A stretch of 64,000 nucleotides of DNA from an uncultured Acidobacteriota bacterium (GTDB taxonomy: Bacteria > Acidobacteriota > Blastocatellia > RBC074). Position 1 is the first letter of the stretch, and each line of letters starts with the position of its first letter. This document shows, piece after piece, positions 30,643-39,113 of the stretch. Both the position numbers and the translations under genes were made by a program. Location of the stretch: NCBI GenBank assembly GCA_902825875.1, contig CADECP010000004.1:1-64000 (forward strand), written 5' to 3'. The notes beneath the pieces were generated by a model. That model searched no databases. It was not told the origin of the DNA and saw only the letters and a list, made by a program, of their open reading frames with translations.

Positions 30643-33255
30643 ATGTTTTTTCGCAATCAACGCGCGGTGAGGTGGTTTGTCACCGCGATGGCTGTTGTTT
30701 TGTTTTATGCGTCGCTGATTGTGCTCTCGTCGGCGCAATCAGAAAAGCGATTTGCCGCCAAATTCTCAACAGCCAGTTTCCACGACGATGACGAAGGCAA
30801 GAAAAAAGGTCTCAGCCGCGAAGACCGCATACGCGAAGCCTGGGTCTGGCATCTGGCCAACAAACAACGCTTGACCGAACAGTTCGGCGCGGAAAATTTG
30901 ATGGCTGAAATTCCCGCTCAGGACATTGCGGACATTTCCGTCATTCAAGCCGACAGTCGCATTGCGACTCCGGCCAATTTCTTTGATCTGGCCGGGCGGC
31001 AAGTGCAATTCACACCTTCGGGCGGCGGATACACCATCGCCACTTCCAACGGAGGATTCGACACCAATTTCGGCACAAAGTTGAATTTGACCGTCGCTCC
31101 GGCGGTGAATCCGAAAACCAATCCTGCGCCTGATCCCGGCGACGATGCTTACATCGCGCAGGACTTGGGATTCAGCTTCAGTTTTTACGGCGCGTCGTTC
31201 ACCAACGTCGCCATTTCCAGCAATGGCTTTCTGGCGTTTCGTCCGGCAAGCGTTCCGCAGGCGACCTTTGACCTGGAAGCCGTAGATTCAGGCGAAAGTC
31301 TGGCCAAGTTTCAAACCAGCGTTCCGCGCATTTCGCCTTACTGGCACGATCTGGACGCCAGCGCCGCCGTGACGCAAGGTTCTGCTGGCATTTACATTCG
31401 CAAAGACAGCGACCGCGTGGTCGTCACCTGGAACAACATACGCGATTTTCCGAACGATCCGACGACCGACAACGGAGTGCATCGTTTTCAAGTGACGCTG
31501 TTCAACAACGGACGAATCGTGTTTGCTTACGATCAGGCGCAATTGACTTCGCTGGCGTTAGCAGGAATTTCCGGCGGAGGAACCGCGCCCGTGCCGACGC
31601 TGGTGAATTTGAACAGTCCGCCGGCAAATGCCATCACGACGCCGATTGCCGAATTTTTCTCGACCAGTTCCAAACTTGACGACATCGCCGCGATTCAGGC
31701 GTTTTACGCCGCGCATCCGAACAATGACGTTTACGATTTCATTTATCTGATAACGGACTTTCAGTTCGATCTGGGCGACGCTTTCGCGTTTTATCTGCCG
31801 CTGCGGAACGATGCCACAGGCATTGGTTTGCCCGTCGGCCAATCGTCGGAAACGTTGAACATCAACAGCCAGAAAATTCAGGGACTGTTGAACCTGAGCA
31901 ACATTTCGCAACAGTATCCAGCTTCGCCCGTGACGCGCTTTTTGGGAGCCAACCACGCGCTTTCGATCATGGGGCAGGAGCAAGGCCATCGCTGGTTGTC
32001 GTACGTCGGCTTTCCTGGCGGCGACCCGGCGTTGCTGTTGGGGCGCGACGATGCTCACTGGAACTTTTTCATGAACATCGAATCCACGATCAGCAGCCCG
32101 GCGGCCAGGCGTTCGTCCAGCGCAGAAGGCAGCGTCTGGCGCGACAACGGCAATGGTTCGTTCACGTCGGTAAATCTGATTGACGGATTTTCGCTGCTGG
32201 ATCAATACCTGATGGGATTGCGACCGGCTTCGGACGTGCCGGATACCTTCGTCATCACCAACACGTCAGGAACCGTTCGCACGCGCGAATCCAATCCTTT
32301 CCCGAACGTCAACGTGTTCGGAACCAAACAAACCGTGACGATGAATCAGATTTTGCAAGCCAACGGAAATCGCGCGCCGAATTCGACCGCGTCGCAGAAA
32401 ACTTTTCGCGCAGCGGTGGTTTTGCTGGTTCAAGCGGGTACGCAGGCTTCGCAGGCGACTTTGGACAAGGTCACGCTGTATCGGTTGGCGTGGGAAAGTT
32501 ATTTCTTCCAATCCACGTCGGGACTGGCCAGCATCAACACAGGTTTGGCCGATCTGACCACGCCGCGATTGATTGCGGCGGCTTCGGCGGCAAGCTTCAA
32601 ATCCACTCTGGCTCCCGGAGAAATTGCCGCAATGTTTGGCGTAGGAATGGCGAGCAGCGTAGCCGTTGCAACCTCTCAACCTTTGCCGACGACATTGGCG
32701 AACGTTCAGGTTCGCGTCAACGGAACTCCCGCCGGGTTGTTTTTCGTTTCGCCGGATCAAATCAATTTCCAGATTCCGCGAACGACTACGGCTACGACCG
32801 GCAGTTTGAACGTGCCGTCTTCGACCGCGTTGATTGAAGTGTTCAGCAACGGGCAATTGATTCGCGCCGGAGCTTTCCAAATCGCCCCGGCGATTCCGGG
32901 CATTTTCACCCAGAACCAAAGCGGAACCGGCGCAGCCGTCGCGCTGGATGCTTTCACATTCACGCCCGGCCCGTTTAACGCCAAACAGTCGAACGGTCAG
33001 CCGAACATCATCGCTGTGTTCGGAACCGGTTTGGGTTCTGACGTGACCGACGTAGATGGCAACGCGGCAGGTTCGACAACGGCGACGATTGACGGCAACG
33101 CAGTGGCAGTTGGGTACGCTGGCCGAGCGCCGGGTTTTGCCGGATTGAATCAATTCAACATCACGTTCCCGGCAACGATCACCGCCGGAACTCATACGTT
33201 GGTGATTTCGCGCAACGGAATCGCCGCGCGCGAAGTAACGATTGCCGTGAAGTAA
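30643..33255 (+). CDS. Secreted protein with TIGR03437 C-terminal module
   Basis: An 870-residue secreted protein. Signal peptide is about residues 1-32. Residues 110-310 form a nidogen-like beta domain (LGFSFSFYGASFTNVAISSNG). A central region of about 340-540 resembles secreted metalloproteases: MGQEQGHRW stands where relatives have an HExGHRW zinc motif, followed by LGRDDAHWNFF and LLDQYLMGLRP. The first zinc His is Gln here, so activity is doubtful. The last 220 residues are the acidobacterial TIGR03437 module (APGEIAAMFG, DQINFQIP, NIIAVFGTGLG, LNQFNITFP). RBS CGGAGG lies six bases before the ATG. Likely surface or extracellular. Confidence 0.85.
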   Translation: MFFRNQRAVRWFVTAMAVVLFYASLIVLSSAQSEKRFAAKFSTASFHDDDEGKKKGLSREDRIREAWVWHLANKQRLTEQFGAENLMAEIPAQDIADISVIQADSRIATPANFFDLAGRQVQFTPSGGGYTIATSNGGFDTNFGTKLNLTVAPAVNPKTNPAPDPGDDAYIAQDLGFSFSFYGASFTNVAISSNGFLAFRPASVPQATFDLEAVDSGESLAKFQTSVPRISPYWHDLDASAAVTQGSAGIYIRKDSDRVVVTWNNIRDFPNDPTTDNGVHRFQVTLFNNGRIVFAYDQAQLTSLALAGISGGGTAPVPTLVNLNSPPANAITTPIAEFFSTSSKLDDIAAIQAFYAAHPNNDVYDFIYLITDFQFDLGDAFAFYLPLRNDATGIGLPVGQSSETLNINSQKIQGLLNLSNISQQYPASPVTRFLGANHALSIMGQEQGHRWLSYVGFPGGDPALLLGRDDAHWNFFMNIESTISSPAARRSSSAEGSVWRDNGNGSFTSVNLIDGFSLLDQYLMGLRPASDVPDTFVITNTSGTVRTRESNPFPNVNVFGTKQTVTMNQILQANGNRAPNSTASQKTFRAAVVLLVQAGTQASQATLDKVTLYRLAWESYFFQSTSGLASINTGLADLTTPRLIAAASAASFKSTLAPGEIAAMFGVGMASSVAVATSQPLPTTLANVQVRVNGTPAGLFFVSPDQINFQIPRTTTATTGSLNVPSSTALIEVFSNGQLIRAGAFQIAPAIPGIFTQNQSGTGAAVALDAFTFTPGPFNAKQSNGQPNIIAVFGTGLGSDVTDVDGNAAGSTTATIDGNAVAVGYAGRAPGFAGLNQFNITFPATITAGTHTLVISRNGIAAREVTIAVK

Positions 33256-33260
33256 TTACT

Positions 33261-33310
33261 TCTTCGCCGCGTAGCGGCGGCTGACTTTAGCCCGGCGTTT
33301 CAACGCCGGG
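33261..33310. repeat. Two-hairpin intergenic repeat, element E1
   Basis: Hairpin 1 (CGCCGC-GTA-GCGGCG, 33265-33279), a linker containing TGACTTTAG, and hairpin 2 (CCCGGCGTT-TC-AACGCCGGG, 33291-33310). An exact inverted copy of all 50 bases lies at 40206-40255. Confidence 0.9.
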
Positions 33311-33328
33311 TAAGCCAAAAGAATCTTC

Positions 33329-33374
33329 TCGTCGCGTTAGCGACGACTGAGTTCAGCCGTCGCTAACGCGACGA
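33329..33374. repeat. Hairpin intergenic repeat, element E2
   Basis: 17-bp perfect arms (33329-33345 and 33358-33374) around a 12-base linker containing TGAGTTCAG. It is homologous to E4 at 40143 with compensatory base changes in the stem. Confidence 0.9.
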
Positions 33375-33396
33375 AGAGCCTGAAGAGCAACCAACA

Positions 33397-35094
33397 TCAA
33401 AACAGCTTATCTTGGTTGCTCTTCGTTTCCGCTTCTCGCTCGGCTTGTTTGAACGTCTTGGCCGAGGGCGGCATTTTCACTTCTGCGCCGTTCAACAATT
33501 CTTCGATAGTGAGAATCTGCAACCGAGGATAATCTTTTCCCCAGCCTTCTGATTGATAAAACCCCGCCGTAGCCGCTTCTGTTTTCATATCTTTGGTCGC
33601 GTTTTCCAGCGTGATGAAAACTCCCATTGCGGCTTTCTCGCGTTCGATGGTTCCTTTCAAATCCCGGATGTCGCCGCTTTTGACCTTGCCACTTTTCACC
33701 TGAACCAATAACCGTTTCGGCTTGCCGCTGTTGTCGTCAATGAAGGTGATGACGCCGTCAATGCCTTTGTCGCTGCCTTTTTTGCCTTGCTTGCTTCCGG
33801 CGTCACCGCCAAGCGGACGCGCTTTGATCAACGACAAAGCCCACCACTGGAATTGATAGCGGTCATCCAATGCCAGTTGCCGGGCCGAACCAATGTCTTC
33901 CGGTTCACCGACGACCTGATAATTTTTCTTCTCTTCCAGATTGAAGGCGTCTTTCAGACGATACTTTTGCAGTGCGATGGCCAGATGCGTGATGTCAATT
34001 CCGATCCACCGCCGTCCGAGTTTTTGCGCCGCAGCAATGGTCGTTCCGCATCCGCAAAACGGGTCAAGAACCACATCACCTTCATTGCTGCTGGCTCTCA
34101 AAATTCGCTCCAACAAGGCAAGCGGCTTTTGCGTTGGATAACCGAGTCGTTCAGCGGCATGGGTAGCAATTGGCGGTATATCCGAAACGGTGTCTTGTAA
34201 TGGAGTTCCTTTGTCAGCATTTAGGTATCGTTTGTACTGCGGCACTTTTCCTCGCTGAGGCCAGTGAATGACACCCAAAGAATCAAGAATATCCAGCTTT
34301 TCCTGGCAAGTAAGCGATGACTCCTCTTTACCTTTTAGGTCAACTCCATCAGGCAGCTTAGGTACAGCCCAATGCCTTCCAACTGTTGTGGGATTAATGT
34401 CTCGCCAAGTTTGCCCTGAATCGCCAGTACGTGTTCCCGCACCCGTTAAATCAGAAAGGCGATAACGTCCTGTCTCATCCTCAAACTTGTAGAAGGTCTT
34501 CAGGTAGCTCTCGCTGTACGATTCATACACTGCATTCCAGCAATAAGTGGCTGTCTTCGAATAGAAAAAGATGATGTCATGAACTGGCCCCCATCTTTTG
34601 GCGCTGTTGTGGCCACTGGTTCGTTTCCAGACCACTTCGCTCCGATAATTCTCTACCCCAAAGATGGCGTCCAACACTATTTTCAAGTAATGGCTCGCCG
34701 CCGGATCGCAGTGCAAATACAAACTTCCTGTCGGTTTCAACACGCGATGCAATTCCACCAAACGTGCGGCCATCATGACCAAATACGCCATCATTTGATT
34801 GGTTCCGATGAAATCGTGGAGCGCGCCAATTACTCTGGAAACCTGATGGCTGCCTTCTGTCACCAAAGTCGAATAGGTTTTCTCGGCGTTTTCATTCCAA
34901 TGCCAGGTGTCCTTGAAAGCGGTGATCTGCGCTTCGGCTTCTTTGCCGCTTTCGTCTTTGAACAGCACGTTGTAATTGCGATTGGAATTGAACGGCGGGT
35001 CCAGGTAAATCAAATCCACACTTTCGCGCGGAATGTGTTCGCGCAAGATGTCCAGATTGTCGCCGTAATAAAGGGTGTTTTGTTTGGCGCTCAT
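33397..35094 (-). CDS. DNA methyltransferase fused to Mrr-like nuclease domain
   Basis: A 565-residue protein. The N-terminal 390 residues are a beta-class N6-adenine/N4-cytosine methyltransferase: catalytic motif IV DPPF at 32-35, target-recognition region in the middle, and SAM-binding motif [10 protein letters not shown] at about 342. Family members methylate DNA to protect it from a restriction enzyme or to mark it. From about residue 420 there is a second domain with GIDGVI (about 446) and [10 protein letters not shown] (about 466), the D...QxK pattern of Mrr-type PD-(D/E)xK nucleases. No separate restriction gene is adjacent, so this may be a one-gene restriction-modification enzyme or a methylase with a DNA-sensing tail. 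It is bracketed by intergenic repeats. Confidence 0.87.
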   Translation of the reverse strand: MSAKQNTLYYGDNLDILREHIPRESVDLIYLDPPFNSNRNYNVLFKDESGKEAEAQITAFKDTWHWNENAEKTYSTLVTEGSHQVSRVIGALHDFIGTNQMMAYLVMMAARLVELHRVLKPTGSLYLHCDPAASHYLKIVLDAIFGVENYRSEVVWKRTSGHNSAKRWGPVHDIIFFYSKTATYCWNAVYESYSESYLKTFYKFEDETGRYRLSDLTGAGTRTGDSGQTWRDINPTTVGRHWAVPKLPDGVDLKGKEESSLTCQEKLDILDSLGVIHWPQRGKVPQYKRYLNADKGTPLQDTVSDIPPIATHAAERLGYPTQKPLALLERILRASSNEGDVVLDPFCGCGTTIAAAQKLGRRWIGIDITHLAIALQKYRLKDAFNLEEKKNYQVVGEPEDIGSARQLALDDRYQFQWWALSLIKARPLGGDAGSKQGKKGSDKGIDGVITFIDDNSGKPKRLLVQVKSGKVKSGDIRDLKGTIEREKAAMGVFITLENATKDMKTEAATAGFYQSEGWGKDYPRLQILTIEELLNGAEVKMPPSAKTFKQAEREAETKSNQDKLF

Positions 35095-35247
35095 GGCGCG
35101 TGATTATCCGGGCAGCTTTTCAGATTGGCAAGCATTGAGCGAGCAACCATGACGCGACCGACGATTCCGAAACTTCGTTGCCGCCCAGCCCGTATGCTTC
35201 GGCACAGTGCGCGTTCACTTATTTCATTTATCAATTCGAGGATTGTT

Positions 35248-35955
35248 ATGACTCAAGATTTCGGTCGAAGCTCCTTACTGGCCAAATATCAAAAACAATT
35301 GCCCGTGCTGGCTTCGCTGTCGTTCGCCACGGTGTTCTGTCTGGGGTTGCTGGCGTTGCGCGCGTGGCATTACAACACTTCGCCACAACGATGGTTGGTT
35401 TGGAATTTATTCCTGGCGTGGTTGCCTATGCTTGGGGCGTTGGCCGCTTACAACCTGAATCACTGGCCGACTCGATTGCGCTGGCTGCCGATTCTGGGTT
35501 TTGCGGGTTTGTGGCTGTTGTTTCTGCCCAACGCGCCATACCTGATTACCGACATCATTCATTTGAAACAAAGTGGCCGCGTTCCGCTGTGGTACGACTT
35601 GATTACGCTGGTGGCTTTTGCCTGGACGGGTTCGTTTCTCGGACTGGTGTCGTTGTTTCTGATGCAGGATTTGGTTCGTCGCACGATTGGCCGCGTAACC
35701 AGTTGGTTGTTTGTCGTGGGCGTGTTGGTGCTGAATGGTTTCGGAGTGTATTTCGGACGCTTTTTGCGGTGGAACAGTTGGGATGCGCTGTTTCAACCAA
35801 CCAACCTGATGAATCAATTGGTGGACGGATTACAGAATCCGTCTGATCACATGCAGACGCTGGCTTTCACCGGATTGTTTACTCTGCTGTTCAGCGCCGT
35901 GTATTTGATGATGCTGTCGTTCACGCACCTGCATCTGGAACACGAACAGAAATGA
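35248..35955 (+). CDS. DUF1361 membrane protein
   Basis: A 235-residue integral membrane protein with seven or so hydrophobic segments. The segment LFLPNAPYLITDIIHL, followed by PLWYDLITL and a Gly-rich helix, is the hallmark of the DUF1361 family of unknown function. The ATG at 35248 matches the start of the first transmembrane region; an in-frame upstream start at 35125 would add 41 polar residues. No RBS stands out. Confidence 0.85.
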   Translation: MTQDFGRSSLLAKYQKQLPVLASLSFATVFCLGLLALRAWHYNTSPQRWLVWNLFLAWLPMLGALAAYNLNHWPTRLRWLPILGFAGLWLLFLPNAPYLITDIIHLKQSGRVPLWYDLITLVAFAWTGSFLGLVSLFLMQDLVRRTIGRVTSWLFVVGVLVLNGFGVYFGRFLRWNSWDALFQPTNLMNQLVDGLQNPSDHMQTLAFTGLFTLLFSAVYLMMLSFTHLHLEHEQK

Positions 35956-35961
35956 CAATGA

Positions 35962-36061
35962 AATTACCCATTGACCATTCGCCATTAACCATTATTCGAC
36001 AGGTGGAAATCATCTCTACCCATACAATCAATGGATAATGCGTAATGGCCAATGGGTAATT
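35962..36061. repeat. Word-repeat hairpin between convergent genes
   Basis: Arms of about 30 bp made of repeated ACCATT/CCATT words (left, 35962-35994) and AATGG words (right, about 36034-36061). It fills the gap between DUF1361 and the SelA-like gene and probably ends both transcripts. Confidence 0.7.
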
Positions 36062-36086
36062 GGTGCGCTGAACATCTTTGGCCAAC

Positions 36087-37316
36087 TTAAGCAGCAGCCT
36101 TGAACACTTCGCGCAGTCGTTTGGCGACGATCTCGGCTTCGCCGGGTTGCAACTGCCACAGACCGACGGAAAATTCCTGAGTTTCAGCTTTGGCCTGTGA
36201 CGATCCCGGAGTGATTTCAATCGCGGGCGTGCCTTCCTTCATTTGTTTGCGAACATCGTCAGCCAGCAACTTCAACGCAGCCTTTTCCCATTTGATGCGA
36301 ACCGTCGGGACATGATTGGCGACGGGTGGAACGTAAACTTCGCCTCTGGTGGCTTTGCTGGTAGCCGTCACGGTGTCAATGATGAGTTTGGCGCGGCGCT
36401 CCCATTCTTTCCATTCGGCGGCTTCGTCGCGTTTCAAATACACTTCCAGCGCGGCCATCATTCCGATCAATTCTTCTTTGTTGACCTTCATGCCGCGCCC
36501 GATGGTGTCGCCGTTGGGCGAAGCATTCATTCGGGCGGCTTCGATCAACGCCGTGCGGCCAAGCAACAAACCGGAGCTTTGCGGGCCGCGCAAACCTTTG
36601 CCGCCGGAAAACGCTACAAGGTCAAAACCCATCTTCGTGAACTTCCACAGATTTTCGGTCGGCGGAACGTCGGCAGCGCAATCAATCAGCGTCGGGACGT
36701 TGTGCTTTTTGGCGAGTTCGACAAATTGCGCGGCTTTGATTTGGCCTTTGGGATCGGCGTCGTTCAGGAAAAACATCATCGCCGTTTTGTCATTGACGGC
36801 ACTTTCCAATTGCGAAGCGGTTTCGACTTCAATCAACTTGATGCCGCAATTGCGAATCGCGTGGTCGTAACCGACGCGGTGCGTTTTCTGAATCAGGACT
36901 TCGCTTTTCATGCCAGCCAGGTTCGGCAGATTCTTGATTCGCTCCGGGTCTTTGCCGGTCAAACAGGCCGCCGTTGCCAGCGTCAGCGCCGAAGCCGCGC
37001 CCGACGTAACCATCGCTGCCTCGCTATGAACCAGCGAAGCAATGCGTTTGCCAACGGCATCATGCAGATCGTTCAGCACCACGAATTGTTTGGAAGCGTA
37101 ATTGATCGCAGCCATCGTTTCAGGGTGCATCAACGAAGCCGTCAAAGCCGTGTAAGTCCCGGCAGCGTTGATGAACGGTTTCACTCCGAGTTCTTTGAAA
37201 TAGTCTCGGCCATTGGTTTTCGGCGCGACTGCGCTGGCTTCTGCTTCGGTTGCAAAGAATCCGCCAACCAACGGCAGACTGGACACAGCTTGTAGAAAAT
37301 TGCGACGGTTTGGCAT
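36087..37316 (-). CDS. SelA-like PLP enzyme with Tat signal
   Basis: A 409-residue pyridoxal-phosphate protein of the SelA / D-glucosaminate-6-phosphate ammonia-lyase-like family (aminotransferase fold type I). The PLP Lys lies in SGGKGLRGPQSSG (about residue 239), with the Asp of TLIDCAAD upstream. The N-terminus has NRRNFLQ followed by a hydrophobic stretch, a twin-arginine signal, so the folded holoenzyme is probably exported; this is common for acidobacterial members. It does not act as selenocysteine synthase, since no selB or tRNA-Sec is nearby and the export signal argues against it. Likely role: amino-sugar or amino-acid elimination in the periplasm. Confidence 0.87.
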   Translation of the reverse strand: MPNRRNFLQAVSSLPLVGGFFATEAEASAVAPKTNGRDYFKELGVKPFINAAGTYTALTASLMHPETMAAINYASKQFVVLNDLHDAVGKRIASLVHSEAAMVTSGAASALTLATAACLTGKDPERIKNLPNLAGMKSEVLIQKTHRVGYDHAIRNCGIKLIEVETASQLESAVNDKTAMMFFLNDADPKGQIKAAQFVELAKKHNVPTLIDCAADVPPTENLWKFTKMGFDLVAFSGGKGLRGPQSSGLLLGRTALIEAARMNASPNGDTIGRGMKVNKEELIGMMAALEVYLKRDEAAEWKEWERRAKLIIDTVTATSKATRGEVYVPPVANHVPTVRIKWEKAALKLLADDVRKQMKEGTPAIEITPGSSQAKAETQEFSVGLWQLQPGEAEIVAKRLREVFKAAA

Positions 37317-37482
37317 CGGACACCTACCTTTTGAAACTTGGGTTGTTGTGGTTAAAACGAAGGATTGGTTGCGAGCTTTGCTTGTATGCAACTGCCCAAT
37401 CAAGCACTTTCACAATACTGCCGCTACCGAACAGCGTCAAGAAACGACACAGGAGTGACGAACGGATGCCTGTTGAGGGAAT

Positions 37483-37659
37483 TTATTGCAAGTCGCAAAG
37501 CTGCCTGTACTCACGCGGACGCCTAGCTTGAATGAATCCCCAAAGCTCCTGCGTTCGTTTCACCTTCGCCAAATCGCAGTCAGCATAAACAATCTGCTCT
37601 TCAGCATTGGCTTCGGCAAGAACGTATCCAATCGGGTCACCTTTCGATTCCTTTGAATT
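37483..37659 (-). pseudogene. C-terminal remnant of a nitrilase-family hydrolase
   Basis: Translated leftward, 37483-37659 gives about 58 codons ending in TAA. The core GDPIGYVLAEANAEEQ, then ADCDLAKV and ARRPREYRQL, matches the C-terminus of carbon-nitrogen hydrolases (dP.G.vLaea, aD.Dl, RRPe.Y..L). The catalytic Glu-Lys-Cys part is missing. It lies in the same frame as, and immediately after, the TAG stop of the EamA transporter gene; a GTG follows that stop directly. It looks like the tail of a gene deleted when the neighbouring DNA was joined, not a working gene. Confidence 0.6.
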
Positions 37660-37662
37660 CAC

Positions 37663-38568
37663 CTACGAAACCAACCAAACGCCAAATGCCATCACACAAA
37701 CCAACAGCAATTTGGTGAGCAAATGATGGCGGGCTTCTTCCTCGCCAAACTTTCTATAAACAGCGTACAAAATCATTGAGATCAGAAAGGCATAAGCCGG
37801 AATGGTTCCCTCGACCGCTGAAACAAGCGAAGGGGAACCATAACTTACGGCATATTGGCTTGTGCCAAGAGCGATCAGGTTGGCAATTTCGATGGCCAGC
37901 AAAAAACCAAACGCCGGGCGAATACTCCCCCAATTTTGACGAAAAACTTTGAAGCGGCGTGGGCTGAGCAACGGAATCAACCCGGCGCTTGCTATGGACA
38001 GGCTGCTCACAAGAAACACCTGGTAAACCGGTGAAAACGCAAAAACCTTTTTCTGAATCAGGAAATAAACCGACATGCAAAACACACCGAAAAGCATCAA
38101 CCAGAATGCTTGCCAGCGTGATTCAGCATTGCCGTCCAATAGGCAAAATCCGACCGAAGAGAGAATCAGCAAGGCGCAGCCGAGGTATTGATATTGTGTG
38201 AGATGTTCATCAAAAAAGAGATAGCCGATTACCAATAACAGCAAGGGAATCAAATTCCAGTAAGCAGCGACAATCCCCGACTCGCTGAATGACAGCGCAT
38301 AAAAATAAGCAATTTGCCCTGCCATAAAAACCAAACCAGACAAAACACATAACCCAACCACTCCCCAAGTCATTGGGGCTGTTGGAACCCAAAACAGCCC
38401 CAAGGCCAGAAACGGCAGCGCCAATAAAGTGCATAGTCCGCTGGTGATTGCTCCGATCCAAGGATGGTCGAAAACCTTGTCAACGCAGTATGCGTCCAGA
38501 ACGTGAGTGATCCCCCAGAACAATGGACTTGTCATTGCAAATGCGAGCCAAACCGGGAAGTCAGCCAT
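37663..38568 (-). CDS. EamA/DMT-family transporter
   Basis: A 301-residue inner-membrane protein with ten hydrophobic helices in two five-helix repeats, the layout of EamA drug/metabolite transporters. The conserved end of repeat one (GIVAAYWNLIPLLLLVIGYLFFDEHLT) is clear, as is the matching region near residue 250. Substrate unknown. It starts 18 bp after the SET gene stop with a weak RBS and is probably co-transcribed with the SET and PRMT-like genes. Confidence 0.85.
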   Translation of the reverse strand: MADFPVWLAFAMTSPLFWGITHVLDAYCVDKVFDHPWIGAITSGLCTLLALPFLALGLFWVPTAPMTWGVVGLCVLSGLVFMAGQIAYFYALSFSESGIVAAYWNLIPLLLLVIGYLFFDEHLTQYQYLGCALLILSSVGFCLLDGNAESRWQAFWLMLFGVFCMSVYFLIQKKVFAFSPVYQVFLVSSLSIASAGLIPLLSPRRFKVFRQNWGSIRPAFGFLLAIEIANLIALGTSQYAVSYGSPSLVSAVEGTIPAYAFLISMILYAVYRKFGEEEARHHLLTKLLLVCVMAFGVWLVS

Positions 38569-38586
38569 TGTATTTTTCCCACAAGA

Positions 38587-39075
38587 TTAGTTGTTGGCCA
38601 TGGGCGTTAGACATTTGATCTTCTCTTCGATGTAAGGTTGAAAGTAGGTGCGATAACGCTGCTGCAATTCCGGCAACTGCCAATCTTCGCCGGTGAAACG
38701 TCCACGACAATTTGCTGCTCCGCACAGACAATCCATGTCGCCAAAACTTGCGGTTGAGCACATCGCATAATCGAATGTGATTTGTTCGCCTGACTCGATT
38801 TCCCGCATTGCTACAATCTCAATCATTCCCCGAAAGCCAGAGTTCGGATCGCAGCTATGATTGAAATAATCGCCTCCTAAACTTTCCCCCCACACACACA
38901 ACTCCTCCGCCGTGGCGTAGGTGCAAACAAGGTCATCACTGATTTGAAAAGCAGTGTCTTGCGCTTCTTCATCAAGCGTCATCAATTCATCCAAAGTCAG
39001 AATATGTCCGCCCAGCACCGCGATGCGTTCATTTTTGGCAAATGGCTCAAGGGCGAAAACTCCCAAGCCATACAC
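38587..39075 (-). CDS. SET-domain protein (putative lysine methyltransferase)
   Basis: A 162-residue SET protein if started at the GTG at 39075. SET enzymes transfer methyl groups from SAM to protein lysines. Visible: YGLGVFA at the N-terminus, the pseudoknot motif YFNHSCDPNSGF (about residues 69-80), GEQITFDYA, and a post-SET-like CxCxxxxCRG (CLCGAANCRG). The frame stays open upstream, and codons 39076-39117 read LSWVSPK plus seven residues, which resembles the usual lead of bacterial SET proteins. So the true start may be a CTG at 39117 that overlaps the PRMT-like stop (CTGA). No ATG exists in that stretch. Substrate unknown. Confidence 0.82.
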   Translation of the reverse strand: MYGLGVFALEPFAKNERIAVLGGHILTLDELMTLDEEAQDTAFQISDDLVCTYATAEELCVWGESLGGDYFNHSCDPNSGFRGMIEIVAMREIESGEQITFDYAMCSTASFGDMDCLCGAANCRGRFTGEDWQLPELQQRYRTYFQPYIEEKIKCLTPMANN

Positions 39076-39113
39076 ACCCGTTTCACCCGTTCCGGCTTTT
39101 GGGCTTACCCAAC

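Noticed and set aside
36087..37316. Selenocysteine synthase SelA
   Set aside because: A Tat signal, no tRNA-Sec or selB nearby, and better fit to the SelA-like ammonia-lyase group.
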